64,000 bases of DNA. Origin: an uncultured Eubacteriales bacterium. GTDB taxonomy: Bacteria; Bacillota; Clostridia; Christensenellales; UBA1242. The stretch is from positions 1 through 64,000 of the forward strand of contig CARNVA010000002.1 of NCBI GenBank assembly GCA_949031345.1, given 5' to 3'. Positions 36,038 through 45,367 of the stretch are shown one piece after another; the first letter of the stretch is position 1; each line of letters opens with the position of its first letter. The notes under the pieces are model-generated. The model saw only the letters and a program-made list of their open reading frames with translations, did not search any database and was not told where the DNA came from. Made by a program: the position numbers and the translations under genes.

Positions 36038-36244
36038 ATGGAAAACATTTCTTATGAAGAAGCAGCGAAAGAACTTAATCAAATCATTGAAAAACTTGAA
36101 GAAGGCAGCCTTGCCATGAGTGAAGCTGTAAAACTCTTTGAAAGAGGTCAAGAACTTGTTAAAATTTGCTATGACATTCTTGATAAAGCAAAAGGCAAAC
36201 TTACCGAAATTAAAGAAACAATTGATAATATTGAAGAAGTTTAA
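36038..36244 (+). CDS. xseB: Exodeoxyribonuclease VII small subunit
   Basis: 68-residue helical partner of XseA. Signature ISYEEAAKELNQIIEKLEEGSLAMSEAVKLFERG (given in two halves by the family profile) and ending in LTEIKET. TTAGGAGG ribosome binding site. It is separated from xseA by proS but in the same operon. Confidence 0.92.
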   Translation: MENISYEEAAKELNQIIEKLEEGSLAMSEAVKLFERGQELVKICYDILDKAKGKLTEIKETIDNIEEV

Positions 36245-36260
36245 AATATATTCTCTATAT

Positions 36261-36288
36261 AAAAAGCGACCTGAAATGGTTGTTTTTT
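36261..36288 (+). terminator. Intrinsic terminator after xseB
   Basis: AAAAAGCGACC (36261-36271) pairs with GGTTGTTTTT (two G-U pairs), 6-nt loop, T run. Confidence 0.8.
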
Positions 36289-36310
36289 AATATGAAAAGC
36301 TAGGCATATA

Positions 36311-36931
36311 ATGATATTTAAAATAATATATTATTATATCGTGAAGAAATATTATAAAGTATCAATACAGGAGTACAGCGGCAGAAAGAAATATAGATGG
36401 GCTACAAAAATGCTGGTTGTAGCTATTTGTATGTCTTTATTTTTTGGGTTTATAAGCCAAACTTTGCTTTCAAGTATGGGTGTTATAATAGCCTCAATTT
36501 GTATATGTGTTTTTATATTTTTTAATGTTTTATTTGATATGCTTGGAATTGCAGTAGCGTCTGCAGATATTGAAGTCTTTGAAAAATGGAATAAACAGGG
36601 TTTAAAAGGCGCGGCTGTAGGCTATGCTTTATGTGAAAATTCAGAAAAAATGTGCTCTTTTTGTGCTGATGTAGTAGGTGATATCTGCAGCACACTTTGT
36701 GGAGCAGGTGGCGCATGCGTTGTTGCAAGTTTAACCGCTTCTTTGACTAACGCCAATCTTATTATGTTTACAGCAATTATGGTATCAGCAATTATAGCAG
36801 GCGTAACTATCTTTTTCAAGGCAATAATGAAAGAAAGAGCATTGAAAAAATCCAACAAAATCATTTTGCGGCTGGGTGTAATTTTGGAAAGTACGGTTTA
36901 TAGAGAAAAAAAACAAAAAAGCAAAAAATAA
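36311..36931 (+). CDS. Four-helix membrane protein, unknown function
   Basis: 206-residue protein with about four transmembrane segments (roughly 33-53, 56-80, 126-146 and 149-170) and a very basic C-terminus (KKQKSKK). The central FFNVLFDMLGIAVASADIE segment and the Ala/Gly/Cys-rich SFCADVVGDICSTLCGAGGA segment are distinctive; the former loosely recalls the DUF21 domain of CorB-type transporters, but there is no CBS domain. The start at ATG 36311 has only a weak AGG upstream. It lies alone between the xseB terminator and the infC promoter. Function not assigned. Confidence 0.7.
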   Translation: MIFKIIYYYIVKKYYKVSIQEYSGRKKYRWATKMLVVAICMSLFFGFISQTLLSSMGVIIASICICVFIFFNVLFDMLGIAVASADIEVFEKWNKQGLKGAAVGYALCENSEKMCSFCADVVGDICSTLCGAGGACVVASLTASLTNANLIMFTAIMVSAIIAGVTIFFKAIMKERALKKSNKIILRLGVILESTVYREKKQKSKK

Positions 36932-36942
36932 TAATAAAAGTG

Positions 36943-36971
36943 TTGACAAGCATGAATTTATATGCTATTAT
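36943..36971 (+). promoter_or_regulatory. Promoter for infC-rpmI-rplT
   Basis: TTGACA (36943-36948) and TATTAT (36966-36971), 17-nt spacer, about 130 nt upstream of the infC start. Confidence 0.85.
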
Positions 36972-36977
36972 ATTGCT

Positions 36978-37110
36978 TGAAAGTAGAAGTTCCACTTCTC
37001 ACCAGTCAACATTTTTAGTTGGACTTGGTTTGAAAACTTAATTTAATAATTAGTTTTTTGGTGGAATTTTATGCTTCCACCAAATTTTATTTTAAAAGGG
37101 GATTAAAGCT
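36978..37110 (+). ncRNA. L20-type leader of the infC-rpmI-rplT operon
   Basis: Leader of about 130 nt. It begins with a small hairpin (AGAAGT/ACTTCT) containing GTTCCACTTCTCACC, a pattern seen in Firmicutes infC leaders, and ends with a 9-bp hairpin TTGGTGGAA/TTCCACCAA (37058-37066 and 37075-37083) followed by a T-rich stretch, a likely attenuator. Operons of this type are repressed by ribosomal protein L20 binding to the leader. Assignment to the L20 leader class is by context and motif only. Confidence 0.65.
37058..37093 (+). terminator. Probable attenuator in the infC leader
   Basis: Perfect 9-bp stem 37058-37066 / 37075-37083, 8-nt loop, followed by ATTTTATTTT. The imperfect T run makes it a moderate terminator. 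Confidence 0.55.
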
Positions 37111-37626
37111 ATTTTTAAGGAATTATTGATAAACGAACAAATCAATGCAAATCAAGTTCGTTTAATAGGTAAAGATGGAGAACAACTTGGAATTGTTTCA
37201 AAATCAGAAGCACAAGCAAAAGCAGAAGAGGCAGGCCTTGACTTAGTACTAATGTCAGGGGGGACTGTTCCGCCAGTTTGCAAAATCTTAGATTACGGAA
37301 AATTTAAGTATGATGCTTTAAAGAAGGATAAGGAAATCAAAAAAGCTCAAAAAATCATTGAAACAAAGGAAGTACGCCTTTCAATGACAATTGACGAACA
37401 TGATATCGCTTATCGCGTTTCAAGTACAACCAAATTTCTTCAAGATGGAAACAAAGTCAAAGTATCCTTGAGAATGAAGGGGCGTGAACAGGCTTATGTC
37501 AAGAAAGCAATTGAAATCGTAAAAGATTTCTGTGAAAGACTTGCTGAAGTTGGCACAACTGAAAAAGCACCAGAGCTCTTGGGAAGAAATGTATTTGTAA
37601 TTATTTCCCCAAAAAAATCTAAATAA
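37111..37626 (+). CDS. infC: Translation initiation factor IF-3, probable AUU start
   Basis: 171-residue IF-3 that controls start-codon fidelity. The usual track start (TTG 37126) has no ribosome binding site at proper distance. An in-frame ATT at 37111 lies 9 nt after AAGGGG (37096-37101) and gives an N-terminus (IFKELLINEQINANQVRLI, first residue read as Met) that aligns residue for residue with the AUU-started B. subtilis IF-3. AUU is the rare codon IF-3 uses for autoregulation. N- and C-domain motifs are intact (VCKILDYGKFKYD and MKGREQAYVKKAIEIV). Confidence 0.9.
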   Translation: MFKELLINEQINANQVRLIGKDGEQLGIVSKSEAQAKAEEAGLDLVLMSGGTVPPVCKILDYGKFKYDALKKDKEIKKAQKIIETKEVRLSMTIDEHDIAYRVSSTTKFLQDGNKVKVSLRMKGREQAYVKKAIEIVKDFCERLAEVGTTEKAPELLGRNVFVIISPKKSK

Positions 37627-37642
37627 AGGAGAAGGATTTATT

Positions 37643-37837
37643 ATGCCAAAACAAAAAACACACAGTGGTTGCAAAAAGCGTTTTCGCGTGACTGCAAACG
37701 GACAGGTTAAATTTGCTAGACCTGGAAAAGGACACTTCCTTACAAAGAAATCAAAAGCAAATAAAAGAAAACTTAGAAAGGGCTCATACATTGCTGGAAA
37801 GAATGTACAAAACATTAAGTCCCTTTTGGCTAAATAG
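37643..37837 (+). CDS. rpmI: 50S ribosomal protein L35
   Basis: 64-residue basic ribosomal protein. Signature [20 protein letters not shown] and ending in [16 protein letters not shown] ribosome binding site, between infC and rplT as in nearly all bacteria. Confidence 0.97.
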   Translation: MPKQKTHSGCKKRFRVTANGQVKFARPGKGHFLTKKSKANKRKLRKGSYIAGKNVQNIKSLLAK

Positions 37838-37848
37838 GAGGTAAAATC

Positions 37849-38190
37849 ATGAGAGTAAAAAGAGCCGTAAACGCAGTTAAAAAACGCCGTTCTATTCTTA
37901 AAAGTGCAAAAGGATATAGAGGAGCAAAATCTAAACTTTATAGGACTGCAAGAGAACAAGTTATGAAAAGCGGACAATATGCTTATGTTGGACGCAAACT
38001 TAAAAAGAGAAACTTCAGAGCTTTATGGATTACAAGAATCAATGCTGGATGCAGACAAAATGGAATTTCATACTCTAAGTTTATTGCTGGACTTAAAAGC
38101 AAGGGCATTGAGCTTAACAGAAAAGTTCTTGCTGATATGGCAGTAAGAGAGCCAGAAGCATTTGCTTCACTTGTAGGACAAGTTAAGTAA
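37849..38190 (+). CDS. rplT: 50S ribosomal protein L20
   Basis: 113-residue L20 of the large subunit, an early assembly protein and the likely repressor of this operon. Signature [20 protein letters not shown] and [26 protein letters not shown] ribosome binding site. Its last base overlaps the next gene. Confidence 0.97.
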   Translation: MRVKRAVNAVKKRRSILKSAKGYRGAKSKLYRTAREQVMKSGQYAYVGRKLKKRNFRALWITRINAGCRQNGISYSKFIAGLKSKGIELNRKVLADMAVREPEAFASLVGQVK

Positions 38191-38927
38191 TGCTTAAGGC
38201 AAGCAATAATTTTATTAAATTACTAAAAAAGCAAAAACGAGAAAATAGTTGTTTGCTTTTTTTAGATAATGTCAAAATTATAAAAGATGCTTTGGCAGGG
38301 GGACTTAAAGCAAAATATATTTTAGTTGACAGCGAAGACAAAAATATTTTTGATGACGCAAACTGCGAAATTTATAAAGTAGACAGCAAAACAATTGAAA
38401 TGCTTTCAGACAGCAAAACCCCACAAGGCGTATTATGTATAACAGAATACATACCACATATTGTAGAAAAGCCTAAAACAAACTTTTTAGTGCTTGATGG
38501 CCTTCAAGACCCTGGAAATGTTGGGACTTTAATAAGGACAGGTTGCGCTTGTGGTTTTGAATATGTTTATCTTGTTTCAAGTGTCAAACCAAGCAATTCA
38601 AAACTTATAAGAAGCAGTGTAGGTACAATTTTCAAAAGTAATGTGATATCTCTTTCAAAAGATGAATTTATAAAGCTTGCAAATGAGTGGCAACTTAATT
38701 TAATTGCAACTGACATGAATGGACAAAACATTTTTAATTTCAAAGCTGATGGAATAATTGGGCTTATTATAGGCAATGAAGGCCAAGGCATTTCAGACGA
38801 AATGGCTGCAATATGTAATCATACAGTAAAAATACCAATGAATGAAGGCGTTGAAAGCTTAAACGCTTCAATTTCTGGTGCCATAATAATGTATGAAATA
38901 AACAAAGACAACTTTAAAAACATTTAA
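38190..38927 (+). CDS. SpoU/TrmH family RNA 2'-O-methyltransferase
   Basis: 245-residue SPOUT methyltransferase. N-terminal substrate-binding region, then the three SpoU motifs: LDGLQDPGNVGTLIRT, IGLIIGNEGQGIS and IPMNEGVESLNASISGAI. Probably methylates rRNA or tRNA; the exact target cannot be told. Its ATG overlaps the rplT stop by one base. A TrmH-like gene in this position is common in Bacillota (ysgA-like). Confidence 0.9.
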   Translation: MLKASNNFIKLLKKQKRENSCLLFLDNVKIIKDALAGGLKAKYILVDSEDKNIFDDANCEIYKVDSKTIEMLSDSKTPQGVLCITEYIPHIVEKPKTNFLVLDGLQDPGNVGTLIRTGCACGFEYVYLVSSVKPSNSKLIRSSVGTIFKSNVISLSKDEFIKLANEWQLNLIATDMNGQNIFNFKADGIIGLIIGNEGQGISDEMAAICNHTVKIPMNEGVESLNASISGAIIMYEINKDNFKNI

Positions 38928-38933
38928 TTTTTT

Positions 38934-38962
38934 TTGACATTTTCATTATAATTTGATAAAAT
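38934..38962 (+). promoter_or_regulatory. Promoter for yebC
   Basis: TTGACA (38934-38939) and TAAAAT (38957-38962), 17-nt spacer, about 80 nt upstream of the start. Confidence 0.8.
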
Positions 38963-39040
38963 ATCAAAGGGAAAATTGTTTTATAAATCAATTTATAAAA
39001 ATTTATCTTAAGAAAATCATATAATATAAAGGAGAAATAT

Positions 39041-39775
39041 ATGTCAGGACATTCAAAATGGCACAACATACAAGCTAGAAAGGGCAAAAGCGACGCTGCA
39101 AGAGGCAAAATCTTCACTAAAATAGGCAGAGAAATTGCTGTTATCGTTAAACAAGGCGGCTCTGACCCAGTTTCAAACCCAAAGCTTAGAGATGTTATTG
39201 CCAAAGCAAAACAAAACAATATGCCAAACGACTCAATTGAAAGAAGCATCAAAAAGGCTGCAGGTGAACTTAGCGGTGTAAACTATGAAAGTTGCACTTA
39301 CGAAGGATATGGCGCAGGCGGCTCTGCTGTTATTGTAGAATGCTTGACAGACAACAAAAATCGTACAGCTGGTGATGTTCGTCACGCTTTTGATAAATTC
39401 GGTGGATCTTTAGGTGCAACAGGTTGCGTTGGATATTTATTCCAAAGAAAAGGAATTGTTCAAGTTGAAAAGAGTGACAATGTTGACAGTGATGAGCTTA
39501 TGATGAGCGCTCTTGAATTTGGTGCTGTAGATGTAGTTGAATATGATGACTCATTTGAAATAGTCACTGAAGCAAACGCACACAACTCAGTAAGTGAAGA
39601 GCTTACAAAAGCAGGTTATGTCGTTCTTAATGCTGAAACTACTTTAGTCCCTGATTCTTATGTAAATTTAGACACTGAAAAGGTGGTAAAATTCAATCGA
39701 ATGATTGAAACTCTTGAAGATCTTGATGATGTTCAAGAAGTTTATCATAATGTAAATCTTCCTGAAGAAGAATAA
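39041..39775 (+). CDS. yebC: YebC/PmpR family protein
   Basis: 244-residue member of the YebC/PmpR family, described as DNA-binding regulators and, in some bacteria, as translation factors acting at proline stretches. The N-terminus [20 protein letters not shown] and the [19 protein letters not shown] region (in two parts) are diagnostic. AAAGGAG precedes the ATG. In many genomes it lies next to ruvC, as here (one gene between). Confidence 0.94.
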   Translation: MSGHSKWHNIQARKGKSDAARGKIFTKIGREIAVIVKQGGSDPVSNPKLRDVIAKAKQNNMPNDSIERSIKKAAGELSGVNYESCTYEGYGAGGSAVIVECLTDNKNRTAGDVRHAFDKFGGSLGATGCVGYLFQRKGIVQVEKSDNVDSDELMMSALEFGAVDVVEYDDSFEIVTEANAHNSVSEELTKAGYVVLNAETTLVPDSYVNLDTEKVVKFNRMIETLEDLDDVQEVYHNVNLPEEE

Positions 39776-39789
39776 AACTCCAAAAAGTA

Positions 39790-39818
39790 TTGTAATAATC
39801 ATTTTAATATGTTATAAT
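39790..39818 (+). promoter_or_regulatory. Promoter candidate for the 39967 gene
   Basis: TTGTAA (39790-39795) and TATAAT (39813-39818), 17-nt spacer. The leader would be about 140 nt; no clear long hairpin is seen in it. Confidence 0.6.
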
Positions 39819-39966
39819 AACCATGTAAAATCTTTGATTTTATGAGTTTTTACTTGAAATAATCAAAAACAAGACGCTTTTTCGTGAAAAAACAAGGCAC
39901 AAACATTAAAAATAAGGTTTAATCAACATGTTTTTTAGCGAAAACAGGCAAATTTAGGAGGTGCTT

Positions 39967-40512
39967 ATGAGTCGTTGGAGTGATTTTGATTACAACAAAT
40001 GGCAAGAAGAAACAGAAGATCGTAATGTATTATCTGATGAAGAGGTTGCTGAAAGATTGGCGCGATATGAAGCGCTTCAAAATGGAGCAGTAAAAAATTC
40101 ATCTGAAAAAATTAAGCTCGCTGAAAAACCTGAGCTATTTAAAGGCGTGCAAATGTCTTTATTTGACATGATTTCAGAAGATGAAAAAGCAAAACTAGAG
40201 AAGCCAAAAGAAGCTAAAAAGAAAACAAAAAAATCGACCAAAAAAAGTCTTGATAGTGAAGAGGCTCTCATTAAGAAGGAAGCCAAAATAATATCTGACT
40301 TATTTGAAAATTTGGAAGATGTTGTAAGATTTCTTGAATATTCGGCAAGTATAAATAAAAATATTTGCATTGAATTTTATGGAAAGGAGTTATATTCTTT
40401 ACTTGATGACAAGAATTCTTGTTATATGAAAGTCACTGGGATGACCTATGATGATTATAAAGAGAAAGAAAGACTTGATTACTATGAAGATCTAGAATTT
40501 AACCGTTTATAA
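39967..40512 (+). CDS. Hypothetical charged protein, unknown function
   Basis: 181-residue soluble protein with no family recognised. Three parts: an N-terminal acidic segment starting SRWSDFDYNKWQEE, a Lys-rich low-complexity linker at about 75-100 (KPKEAKKKTKKSTKKS), and a C-terminal helical domain (IISDLFENLEDVVRFLEY to the acidic end). The ATG at 39967 follows a strong TAGGAGG; a GTG 6 nt earlier overlaps that site. It has its own promoter and terminator between yebC and ruvC. Confidence 0.65.
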   Translation: MSRWSDFDYNKWQEETEDRNVLSDEEVAERLARYEALQNGAVKNSSEKIKLAEKPELFKGVQMSLFDMISEDEKAKLEKPKEAKKKTKKSTKKSLDSEEALIKKEAKIISDLFENLEDVVRFLEYSASINKNICIEFYGKELYSLLDDKNSCYMKVTGMTYDDYKEKERLDYYEDLEFNRL

Positions 40513-40522
40513 TTATATAAAT

Positions 40523-40548
40523 AAAAGGCAATAATTATTGCCTTTTTT
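40523..40548 (+). terminator. Intrinsic terminator upstream of ruvC
   Basis: AAAAGGCAAT pairs with ATTGCCTTTT around an AATT loop, T run follows (40523-40548). Confidence 0.9.
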
Positions 40549-40583
40549 ATTTGAAATAAGTTTGAATAATGGCCAATTAAAGA

Positions 40584-40612
40584 TTGACTTAAATTTGCAA
40601 ATATAGTAAAAT
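40584..40612 (+). promoter_or_regulatory. Promoter for ruvC, predicting a leaderless mRNA
   Basis: TTGACT (40584-40589) and TAAAAT (40607-40612), 17-nt spacer. Only 6 nt separate the -10 box from the ruvC ATG, which has no ribosome binding site. Confidence 0.75.
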
Positions 40613-40618
40613 TTATCT

Positions 40619-41107
40619 ATGGTAATTTTAGGAATTGACCCAGGATATGCAATTATAGGTTATGGGATAATAGATACAAGCAAAAATGATATGGTTGTCG
40701 ATTATGGTGCAATAACAACGCCAAAAGAAGACTCAATGCCAGTTAGACTTGAAGCTATTGATGCAAGTCTAAAGTTTTTATTTGAAAAGTATAAACCTGA
40801 TGTAGTTGCAATTGAGGAATTATTTTATTTTAAAAATCAAAAGACAGTAATTCAAGTTGCACAGGCAAGAGGTGTAATTGTTCTCGCTTGTCAAAAATAT
40901 TGTGGCACAATATATGAATATACGCCACTTCAAATTAAACAAGCTTTAACAGGAAATGGTAGGGCTGAAAAAGCTCAAATACAATATATGGTAAAAGCCA
41001 TATTGGGATTATCATCAATTCCAAAGCCCGATGACGCCGCTGATGCACTTGCTGTTGCAATCTGTCACAGCCAAACAAGCCCAATGCTAAACCGAAATCA
41101 AGCTTAG
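40619..41107 (+). CDS. ruvC: Crossover junction endodeoxyribonuclease RuvC
   Basis: 162-residue Holliday junction resolvase. Catalytic acids are visible: GIDPGYA (Asp7), AIEELFYFKNQKT (Glu near 66), and the C-terminal KPDDAADALAVAICH pair. The start is at the first base compatible with the family N-terminus (VILGIDPG). There is no ribosome binding site and the promoter is adjacent, so a leaderless transcript is predicted. It precedes ruvA-ruvB. Confidence 0.95.
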   Translation: MVILGIDPGYAIIGYGIIDTSKNDMVVDYGAITTPKEDSMPVRLEAIDASLKFLFEKYKPDVVAIEELFYFKNQKTVIQVAQARGVIVLACQKYCGTIYEYTPLQIKQALTGNGRAEKAQIQYMVKAILGLSSIPKPDDAADALAVAICHSQTSPMLNRNQA

Positions 41108-41163
41108 GTTTGAAATTAAAATTAAAACAATAAAACTGCAAAATTTTCTATAAAGGAGAAATA

Positions 41164-41754
41164 ATGATTTCATTTTTAATCGGCACAATTGAAGAAAAAC
41201 GAGAAAATTTACTTTCATTAAATGTTGGAGGAGTTGGCTTTGAATTGAATGTTTCAAACAATACTTTATCAACTTTACCTCTTGATGGAAGCACTGTTAA
41301 AATTTTTACATATATGGCTGTAAGAGAAGATGACATAAGTTTATATGGTTTTTCATCTATAGAAGAAAGAGATTTATTTTTTAAACTTATCACTGTAAGC
41401 GGAATTGGTCCTAAAATGGCAATCTCAATTCTTTCAGGCATGTCCGTTAGTGACTTAACAATTGCAATAATCAAAGGTGATGATAAGTTGTTATCAAAGA
41501 TAAAAGGTCTTGGCAAAAAAACAGCTGAAAGACTGTGTTTAGAGCTTAAAGATAAGCTTAGTCCAGTCACTGCAATGGAAGCAGCTTCAGAAGCTTTTGA
41601 TTATGATGAAGATGCTGTTCAAATGGCAACTGATACGCTCATAAGTCTTGGCATAAACAAAAATGATGCATACATGCTTGCACGCAGTTATTCTGCAAAC
41701 AATGCTTCAGCTGAAGAGATCATATCAAAAGCATTAAGGGGGTACAAAGGATAA
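41164..41754 (+). CDS. ruvA: Holliday junction branch-migration protein RuvA
   Basis: 196-residue junction-binding subunit. N-terminal OB domain ([17 protein letters not shown]), tandem helix-hairpin-helix motifs ([16 protein letters not shown] and [13 protein letters not shown]) and the C-terminal RuvB-binding domain ([15 protein letters not shown]). AAAGGAG ribosome binding site. Its stop overlaps the ruvB start by 1 nt. Confidence 0.95.
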   Translation: MISFLIGTIEEKRENLLSLNVGGVGFELNVSNNTLSTLPLDGSTVKIFTYMAVREDDISLYGFSSIEERDLFFKLITVSGIGPKMAISILSGMSVSDLTIAIIKGDDKLLSKIKGLGKKTAERLCLELKDKLSPVTAMEAASEAFDYDEDAVQMATDTLISLGINKNDAYMLARSYSANNASAEEIISKALRGYKG

Positions 41755-42764
41755 TGGAAGATAGCGAGAGATTTATTACAAGCACCAAAAATCTCACAGA
41801 TGCAGAGATTGAAAATTCATTAAGACCTACATCTTTTGATGAATATATTGGTCAAAGCAAGGTAAAGGAAGCTTTGAAGATTTATATTCAAGCAGCAAAA
41901 TCAAGAAAAGAAAGCCTTGACCATGTTTTGTTATATGGACCTCCAGGACTTGGAAAAACCACATTATCACATATTATAGCCAATGAGCTTGGCTCTCAAT
42001 TCAAAGTTACATCAGGTCCAGCAATTGAACACGCTGCAGACCTTGCTGCAATTTTGACAAACTTAAATCAAAATGATGTGCTGTTTATTGATGAAATTCA
42101 CAGACTAAATAAGACAGTTGAAGAAATTCTTTATCCTGCTATGGAAGACTTTGCACTTGACTTTATTGTAGGCAAAGGTCCATCAGCAAGAAATATGCGA
42201 CTGAAAATTAAGCCTTTTACTCTTATAGGTGCAACTACAAGAGCGGGAATGCTTACAAATCCACTTAGAGACAGATTTGGCGTAATTTGCCGCCTTGAGC
42301 TTTACAGCACTGAAGACTTAAAGGTTATTATAGAACGCTCTGCAAAAATTCTCGGCGTTAAAATTGATGATGACGCTTGCATTGAAATCGCAAAGCGTTC
42401 AAGAGGAACACCTAGAATTGCAAACAGACTTTTAAAGCGTGTTCGTGACTATGCACAAGTTATAGGCGAAGGACATGTCAATAAAAACATAGCTGTCAAA
42501 ACACTGCAGGTGATGGAGATAGATGACCTAGGCCTTGATACAATAGACAGAAAAATAATGATGTCTATTATAAGCAAATTCAATGGAGGTCCGGTTGGTC
42601 TTGATACACTTGCAGCGACAATAAGTGAAGATTCAACAACAATTGAAGATGTCTATGAGCCTTATCTGCTTCAACTTGGTTTCATATCAAGAACACCTCG
42701 CGGTAGAGTTGCTTTAGAGCCTGCTTATAAACACTTTGGCATTCCTATGCCTATTAAAGAATAA
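41754..42764 (+). CDS. ruvB: Holliday junction branch-migration ATPase RuvB
   Basis: 336-residue AAA+ motor. N-terminal [17 protein letters not shown], Walker [10 protein letters not shown], Walker [11 protein letters not shown], sensor 1 [18 protein letters not shown], and a winged-helix C-terminal domain ending in [15 protein letters not shown]. Length matches the family. Translation is coupled to ruvA. Confidence 0.97.
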   Translation: MEDSERFITSTKNLTDAEIENSLRPTSFDEYIGQSKVKEALKIYIQAAKSRKESLDHVLLYGPPGLGKTTLSHIIANELGSQFKVTSGPAIEHAADLAAILTNLNQNDVLFIDEIHRLNKTVEEILYPAMEDFALDFIVGKGPSARNMRLKIKPFTLIGATTRAGMLTNPLRDRFGVICRLELYSTEDLKVIIERSAKILGVKIDDDACIEIAKRSRGTPRIANRLLKRVRDYAQVIGEGHVNKNIAVKTLQVMEIDDLGLDTIDRKIMMSIISKFNGGPVGLDTLAATISEDSTTIEDVYEPYLLQLGFISRTPRGRVALEPAYKHFGIPMPIKE

Positions 42765-42810
42765 CACCTTTTAAACAAAAGAATAATCACATTTCAAATA
42801 GAGGTATTTT

Positions 42811-43875
42811 ATGACAAACGAAAATCAAAGTCATAATATAAATGATGATAAACTGCTTTTAAAAAGCAGTTATTATTATGACTTGCCAGAAGAGCTCATT
42901 GCACAAACACCAGTTGAGCCGCGCGACAGTTCAAGACTTTTAGTTTATGACAAAACCAACAATAAAATGGAACATAAAATTTTTCATGATATTATTGAAT
43001 ATTTAAAATCGGGTGACATTTTAGTAATAAACAACACAAGAGTTTTGCCTGCAAGATTATTTGGATATAAAGATACTGGCGCAAAAATAGAAATTCTTCT
43101 TCAAAAAAGATTAAACCTTACTGACTGGGAAGTAATTGCAAAGCCAGCAAAAAGACTAAGCGTAGGCACGATTGTTACTTTCAACGAAAAGCTTAGTTGT
43201 GAAATTATATCTAAAGGTGAATATGGAAGTTGTATAATCAAATTCATCTTTGAAGGAGTATTTGAAGAAAGGCTAGCTGAAGTAGGGCAAGTGCCACTTC
43301 CTCCATATATTCACAACAAACTTAAAAATAAAGAGCGTTATCAAACTGTTTATTCCAAAATAGAAGGGTCTTCAGCCGCACCTACAGCGGGGCTTCATTT
43401 CACACAAGATTTACTTCAAAAAATAAAAGATAAAGGTGTTCAGATTGTTGAAGTTTTGCTTCATGTTGGGCTTGGCACATTTAGACCAGTGAAGGAAGAT
43501 AATATTCTAAATCATGAAATGCATAGTGAATATATTGAAATGAGTGAAGAGAATGCAAGGATTTTAAACCAAGCTAAAAAAGATAAAAGAAGAATAATTG
43601 CTGTAGGAACAACATCAATTCGAGTTTTAGAATCCTGTGTCAATGAAGAGGGGATTATAATTCCACAAAAGCGAGATACAAACATATTCATTTATCCACC
43701 ATATAAATTCAAAGTTGTAGATGCTTTGATTACAAATTTTCATTTACCAGAAAGCACTTTAATTATGCTTATTTCCGCTTTTGCAGGGTATGAAAATATC
43801 ATGAATGTATATAAAACAGCTGTCAAAGAAAAATATAGATTTTTCTCTTTTGGTGATGCAATGTTTATTTACTAG
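42811..43875 (+). CDS. queA: S-adenosylmethionine:tRNA ribosyltransferase-isomerase
   Basis: 354-residue enzyme that converts preQ1 to epoxyqueuosine in tRNA. The conserved start [19 protein letters not shown] appears about 17 residues later than usual, so the protein has a short Asn-rich extension or the true start is later; GAGG before ATG 42811 favours the longer form. Other motifs: [23 protein letters not shown], and [12 protein letters not shown]. It pairs with tgt downstream. Confidence 0.95.
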   Translation: MTNENQSHNINDDKLLLKSSYYYDLPEELIAQTPVEPRDSSRLLVYDKTNNKMEHKIFHDIIEYLKSGDILVINNTRVLPARLFGYKDTGAKIEILLQKRLNLTDWEVIAKPAKRLSVGTIVTFNEKLSCEIISKGEYGSCIIKFIFEGVFEERLAEVGQVPLPPYIHNKLKNKERYQTVYSKIEGSSAAPTAGLHFTQDLLQKIKDKGVQIVEVLLHVGLGTFRPVKEDNILNHEMHSEYIEMSEENARILNQAKKDKRRIIAVGTTSIRVLESCVNEEGIIIPQKRDTNIFIYPPYKFKVVDALITNFHLPESTLIMLISAFAGYENIMNVYKTAVKEKYRFFSFGDAMFIY

Positions 43876-43901
43876 TAAAATATAAATTTATATAAATACA
43901 T

Positions 43902-45099
<1,198 letters not shown>

Positions 45100-45128
45100 A
45101 AATTAAAAAATGCTTTTTTATCTTTTCG

Positions 45129-45147
45129 AGTCTAACTTATTTAGACT
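45129..45147. repeat. Small inverted repeat after tgt
   Basis: AGTCTAA and TTAGACT around a 5-nt loop. No T run; it may be a 3'-end stabilising hairpin. Confidence 0.35.
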
Positions 45148-45196
45148 TAAAATCTTATTTAAAAAAAATAAAAATTAACAATATATAACATTAAAT

Positions 45197-45235
45197 AAAG
45201 ACATTCAAACAAAAAAGTGTTGATGTCTTTTTTTT
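45197..45235 (+). terminator. Intrinsic terminator after tgt
   Basis: AAAGACAT pairs with TGTCTTT, continued by CAAAC/GTGTTG with a mismatch, A-rich loop, then eight T. It ends the ruvC-tgt unit. Confidence 0.8.
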
Positions 45236-45297
45236 GCAGATTATTACAAATTTTGTAAAAAATAACAAATACATAAGCAATATAAGGCTTAAATTAT

Positions 45298-45326
45298 TTG
45301 ACAATGAAATCTTATTATATTATACT
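45298..45326 (+). promoter_or_regulatory. Promoter for rny
   Basis: TTGACA (45298-45303) and TATACT (45321-45326), 17-nt spacer; leader about 35 nt. Confidence 0.85.
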
Positions 45327-45367
45327 AACTATTGATAGGTCAAAATCTATCTTATAAAGGGGAAATT

